A stretch of DNA of 64,000 bases from Acanthochlamys bracteata (lineage: Eukaryota; Streptophyta; Magnoliopsida; Pandanales; Velloziaceae). Both the position numbers and the translations under genes were made by a program. The notes beneath the pieces are model-generated. The model was not told the origin of the DNA. It searched no databases and saw nothing but the letters and a program-made list of their open reading frames with translations. Shown here piece after piece: positions 61,617 to 64,000 of the stretch (the first letter of the stretch is position 1; each line of letters starts with the position of its first letter). Location: NCBI GenBank assembly GCA_019914995.1, contig CM034127.1, positions 3,472,001-3,536,000 on the forward strand, in the 5' to 3' direction.

Positions 61617-62924
61617 CTCGTAATTATTTAGTAATTATTTAGTTCCATATTATCAATAAAATAAGTATTCTTATTTAACTTGAATTGTATGAATATTGAA
61701 TATTTGCTGTCATGTGTCATCAAATTAAGTGGTGTGAGTTTGAAACATCACAGTACCATATTATTAAAACAAAAAACAAGAAGTATGTGTTTTAGTCGGT
61801 ATAAAAATGTTTATAAAATTAAATTGATAAAGTTAAAATGTAAATTAAATAGTTAAATGAATTTGAAAAATTAAAAATATAATTCAAATTTAAAATTTAA
61901 CGGAAAAAAAATTTATGTGCAACACTTAACTTTGACCCTCGGTCAAATAATTGTTGCAAGTGGAGCAATAATTGTAATTTCAGCACAGCTATCCTAGCTA
62001 ATGCACACTGCTCTTTACTCTCTTGTCGTAAATGAAATGAATCTGTGAAGTGTAAATCCTGACCTTATAGGCTATACACAGCGATGCTTTTCCAAAAACA
62101 ACACGCATTCAGTTCTCTCACCAGTTACCAGAAACGAATCATATTTCATAAGAAAGTATATCCTGTTCCCAAAAAATGTTCGCGTGTGGAAATCGAGCGA
62201 GTAGTACATATCCTCGCGTCCTGTCATGGTCCGAACAGAAAGCACCCATACCACTGAATGACTTCTTTTGATGAAGTGGTTCACGCGAAAAGAAAAAGGA
62301 AATCATGCTGTCGCGTTCCTGTCGCAAGCCATTGAATGACTTTCTACAATTTCTCTCTAGTCAGACTCGCCATTTCTCACAGCACTACGCGTACCAACAT
62401 GTCGCTAGAAATTTGAAAACGTTGAGATGTTTGGATCCACTACTCAATCCAAATATCTTCCAAGGAGGACACATGCCTCGGATGCCCATAGCAATAAGAA
62501 AAGGCTACCAAAACTGTTTGTGCAAATCTTCACTTGAAGAAGAGACGTTCATCAACAGTTTCCTTTCCACCGTTACATACATCGCATTTTATACAATCAA
62601 ATCCATAGGAATCTTGAGCTCCACCAACGTACTTTCAAAGACCCTGAAGTGTCTAAAAATATTTATAAAATAAAATTTTTTTAAATAAAAAATATTTTTA
62701 TTTTCAAAAAAATAATAAAAATATATAATAAAAAATTTTATTATATAATTTTTTTTATATTTTCAAAATTTTTAAATAATTTTTTAGATTTGAAAACACT
62801 AAGCCAAACGGATCTGTTTCTTAGGTCCTCTTCCTTTCCGATCCTCATTTGCACGCAGGGGCTCACTTTTTCTAACCCTTTTTCTTTTCCTAACGTCTTC
62901 TGTTTGCTAGTGTTTGTTTTGTGA
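61617..62924. other. Intergenic
   Basis: No supported gene. About 62650-62812 is another AT-rich MITE-like core. The open stretch 62305-62673 has no family resemblance. Confidence 0.45.
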
Positions 62925-63632
62925 TGGCAGGTTCACAGGGTGATATTCCGGCCGAACCCACGGCAGTACCTCATGTAGATCGTCCTGATACGAAGCGATC
63001 ATTCATGATATTGGTGTACGCCTTCAGGGACTTGGCGTCCAAGCACATGTCTTCCAGCCCGATACTTATCTGGCTTGTGGCTTCACGCCCGCTATGTTAG
63101 CTAGTCTCTTGATTGTCTTTCAGGACATTACAGATGCAGATAAGCTCGGGCGAGTGCTTCAACTGGGGATCACGAACCAGAAATTCTACACAGTTAGGGG
63201 GCACAGCCCTTACAGTTCTACGAATATCTGCGCTACCTCCGATCTCCCGCGGGACAAACGGCCCTCAACAGATTGAATCATCTTGAGAAATTACAGCGAA
63301 GAGGTAAGGGGGAGTTCACAGCACAACAAGTCGGATGGTTGTCCATGTTTGAAGCTCAGAGGGCAGACCTGGCGACGGCAAGGGGCGATCGCCGCAAAGA
63401 ATTGGAGCTTGAGATCGCTCGAATGGAGCGCCAAATCCGCATTAGACGAAGCCAGCTCGAGACAGACCTAGATGCCATCAACGCAAGGTTTGAACCAGCT
63501 GGGTCTTTCGTGGAATTACACGATTATGAGTTGAACAGGGCTTGCTGGCAAGAGTATACTAAGCGCTGCGCGGCGCAGAAGCTGCCGGTAAAACCTCTGA
63601 CAACTGAATCGTTGATGGAGGGCAGTCACTAG
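62925..63632 (+). pseudogene. Unrecognised, frameshifted ORF with a coiled coil
   Basis: GC-richer than its surroundings. It opens MAGSQGDIPAEPTAVPHVDR (62925), continues in another frame with TYLACGFTPAMLASLLIVFQ, and returns to the first frame from about 63200 with LQFYEYLRYLRSPAGQTALN. The last part (to the stop at 63630-63632) has a charged heptad-like coiled coil (ELELEIARMERQIRIRR). At least two frameshifts are needed, so it looks like a damaged coding sequence, perhaps element-derived. Beyond it another open stretch reads FRTKLANLSDALEKLSNGKP. I do not recognise the family. Confidence 0.4.
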
Positions 63633-63970
63633 AGAGATTGATGAGTGTGGCTTACCCTTCTTCTCAGGGAGGATAGTGTTCAGGACCAAGCTTGCCAACC
63701 TATCTGATGCTCTGGAGAAGTTATCCAACGGAAAGCCTATTGGACGGGCGGTCATCATGCTTGACGCGCACGAGCAAGCCGCTTCCTCTCCACTTTATAT
63801 TGTGAGTAGTCATCGATGAAGTAAGAACAACAACTGCGGTTTGTATTTGAGAAGCGCACCGGACATGTAGAAACAAATTGGAAAACAAAGTCTCTTTCAC
63901 TACAGTCCATACAGTATCTATAGCAAATATTCAGGATAGATTCACAGGATGTTGCAAACCTTGAATACGG

Positions 63971-64000
63971 TTAATCTTCGCCTTCACCGGAACCATACTT
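63971..64000 (-). CDS. Possible C-terminal end of a minus-strand gene, cut by the window edge
   Basis: On the minus strand the last 30 bases read KYGSGEGED and a TAA stop, an acidic tail like that of many proteins. The 150 bases beyond are AT-richer, as for a 3' UTR. Too short for a family call. Confidence 0.25.
   Translation of the reverse strand, partial: KYGSGEGED

Noticed and set aside
62305-62673. A 122-codon plus-strand ORF
   Set aside because: Residue composition looks random, it runs into an AT-rich MITE-like core, and no family resemblance was seen.
1-64000. CRISPR array, rRNA genes, organellar insert or bacterial operon
   Set aside because: No regularly spaced direct repeats, no rRNA-like or plastid-like sequence, and all genes have plant intron structure.

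Overview
This is nuclear DNA from a flowering plant, almost certainly a eudicot. The genes have several short exons with GT-AG (and twice probably GC-AG) introns. They belong to plant-specific families, and the intergenic DNA is AT-rich and full of LTR and MITE remnants. No bacterial, organellar, rRNA, tRNA or CRISPR feature was seen.

Layout. 1.4-5.4 kb, minus: an INDETERMINATE-DOMAIN (IDD4/IDD5-type) C2H2 zinc-finger transcription factor. 6-14 kb: intergenic, with one clean solo LTR (8417-9000). 14.3-20.0 kb, minus: a 12-exon SNF2-family remodeller of the Fun30/ETL1/SMARCAD1 type, orthologous in appearance to Arabidopsis CHR19. 21.2-23.7 kb, minus: an RNA polymerase IV/V subunit 7 (NRPE7-like) gene with a single coding exon and a leader intron of about 1.9 kb. 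23.8-40 kb: repeat-rich, with AT-rich MITEs, two copies of one LTR family, and two miniature LTR (TRIM-like) structures flanking a broken WD40 copy of a PLAA/Ufd3 gene. 40.0-42.9 kb, plus: an atypical bHLH factor in seven exons. 47.7-49.5 kb, plus: an ASR3-like trihelix factor. 51.0-56.0 kb, minus: a tandem cluster of plant defensin genes (two intact, one broken by a stop at its first cysteine codon, two decayed signal exons). 57.2-60.2 kb: a 2955-bp solo-LTR-like insertion with a perfect 5-bp target duplication. 60.5-64 kb: further DNA-transposon remnants, a frameshifted coiled-coil ORF, and possibly the 3' end of a minus-strand gene at the window edge.

Shared biology. CHR19 and NRPE7 are both chromatin/silencing proteins and sit next to each other, but on the same strand and separated by about 1.2 kb, so they are independent transcription units. 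The order IDD - CHR19, with defensins on the same segment, resembles what I recall of the start of Arabidopsis chromosome 2 (At2g02070-At2g02130), and suggests an old conserved gene block. The most unusual parts are the PLAA fragment that ends against a TRIM LTR, the young defensin array, and the two probable GC-AG introns in transcription-factor genes.

All exon borders were read by eye from splice sites, frame and family resemblance. The exon lengths of each multi-exon model sum to a multiple of three. Transcript data would be needed for UTRs.
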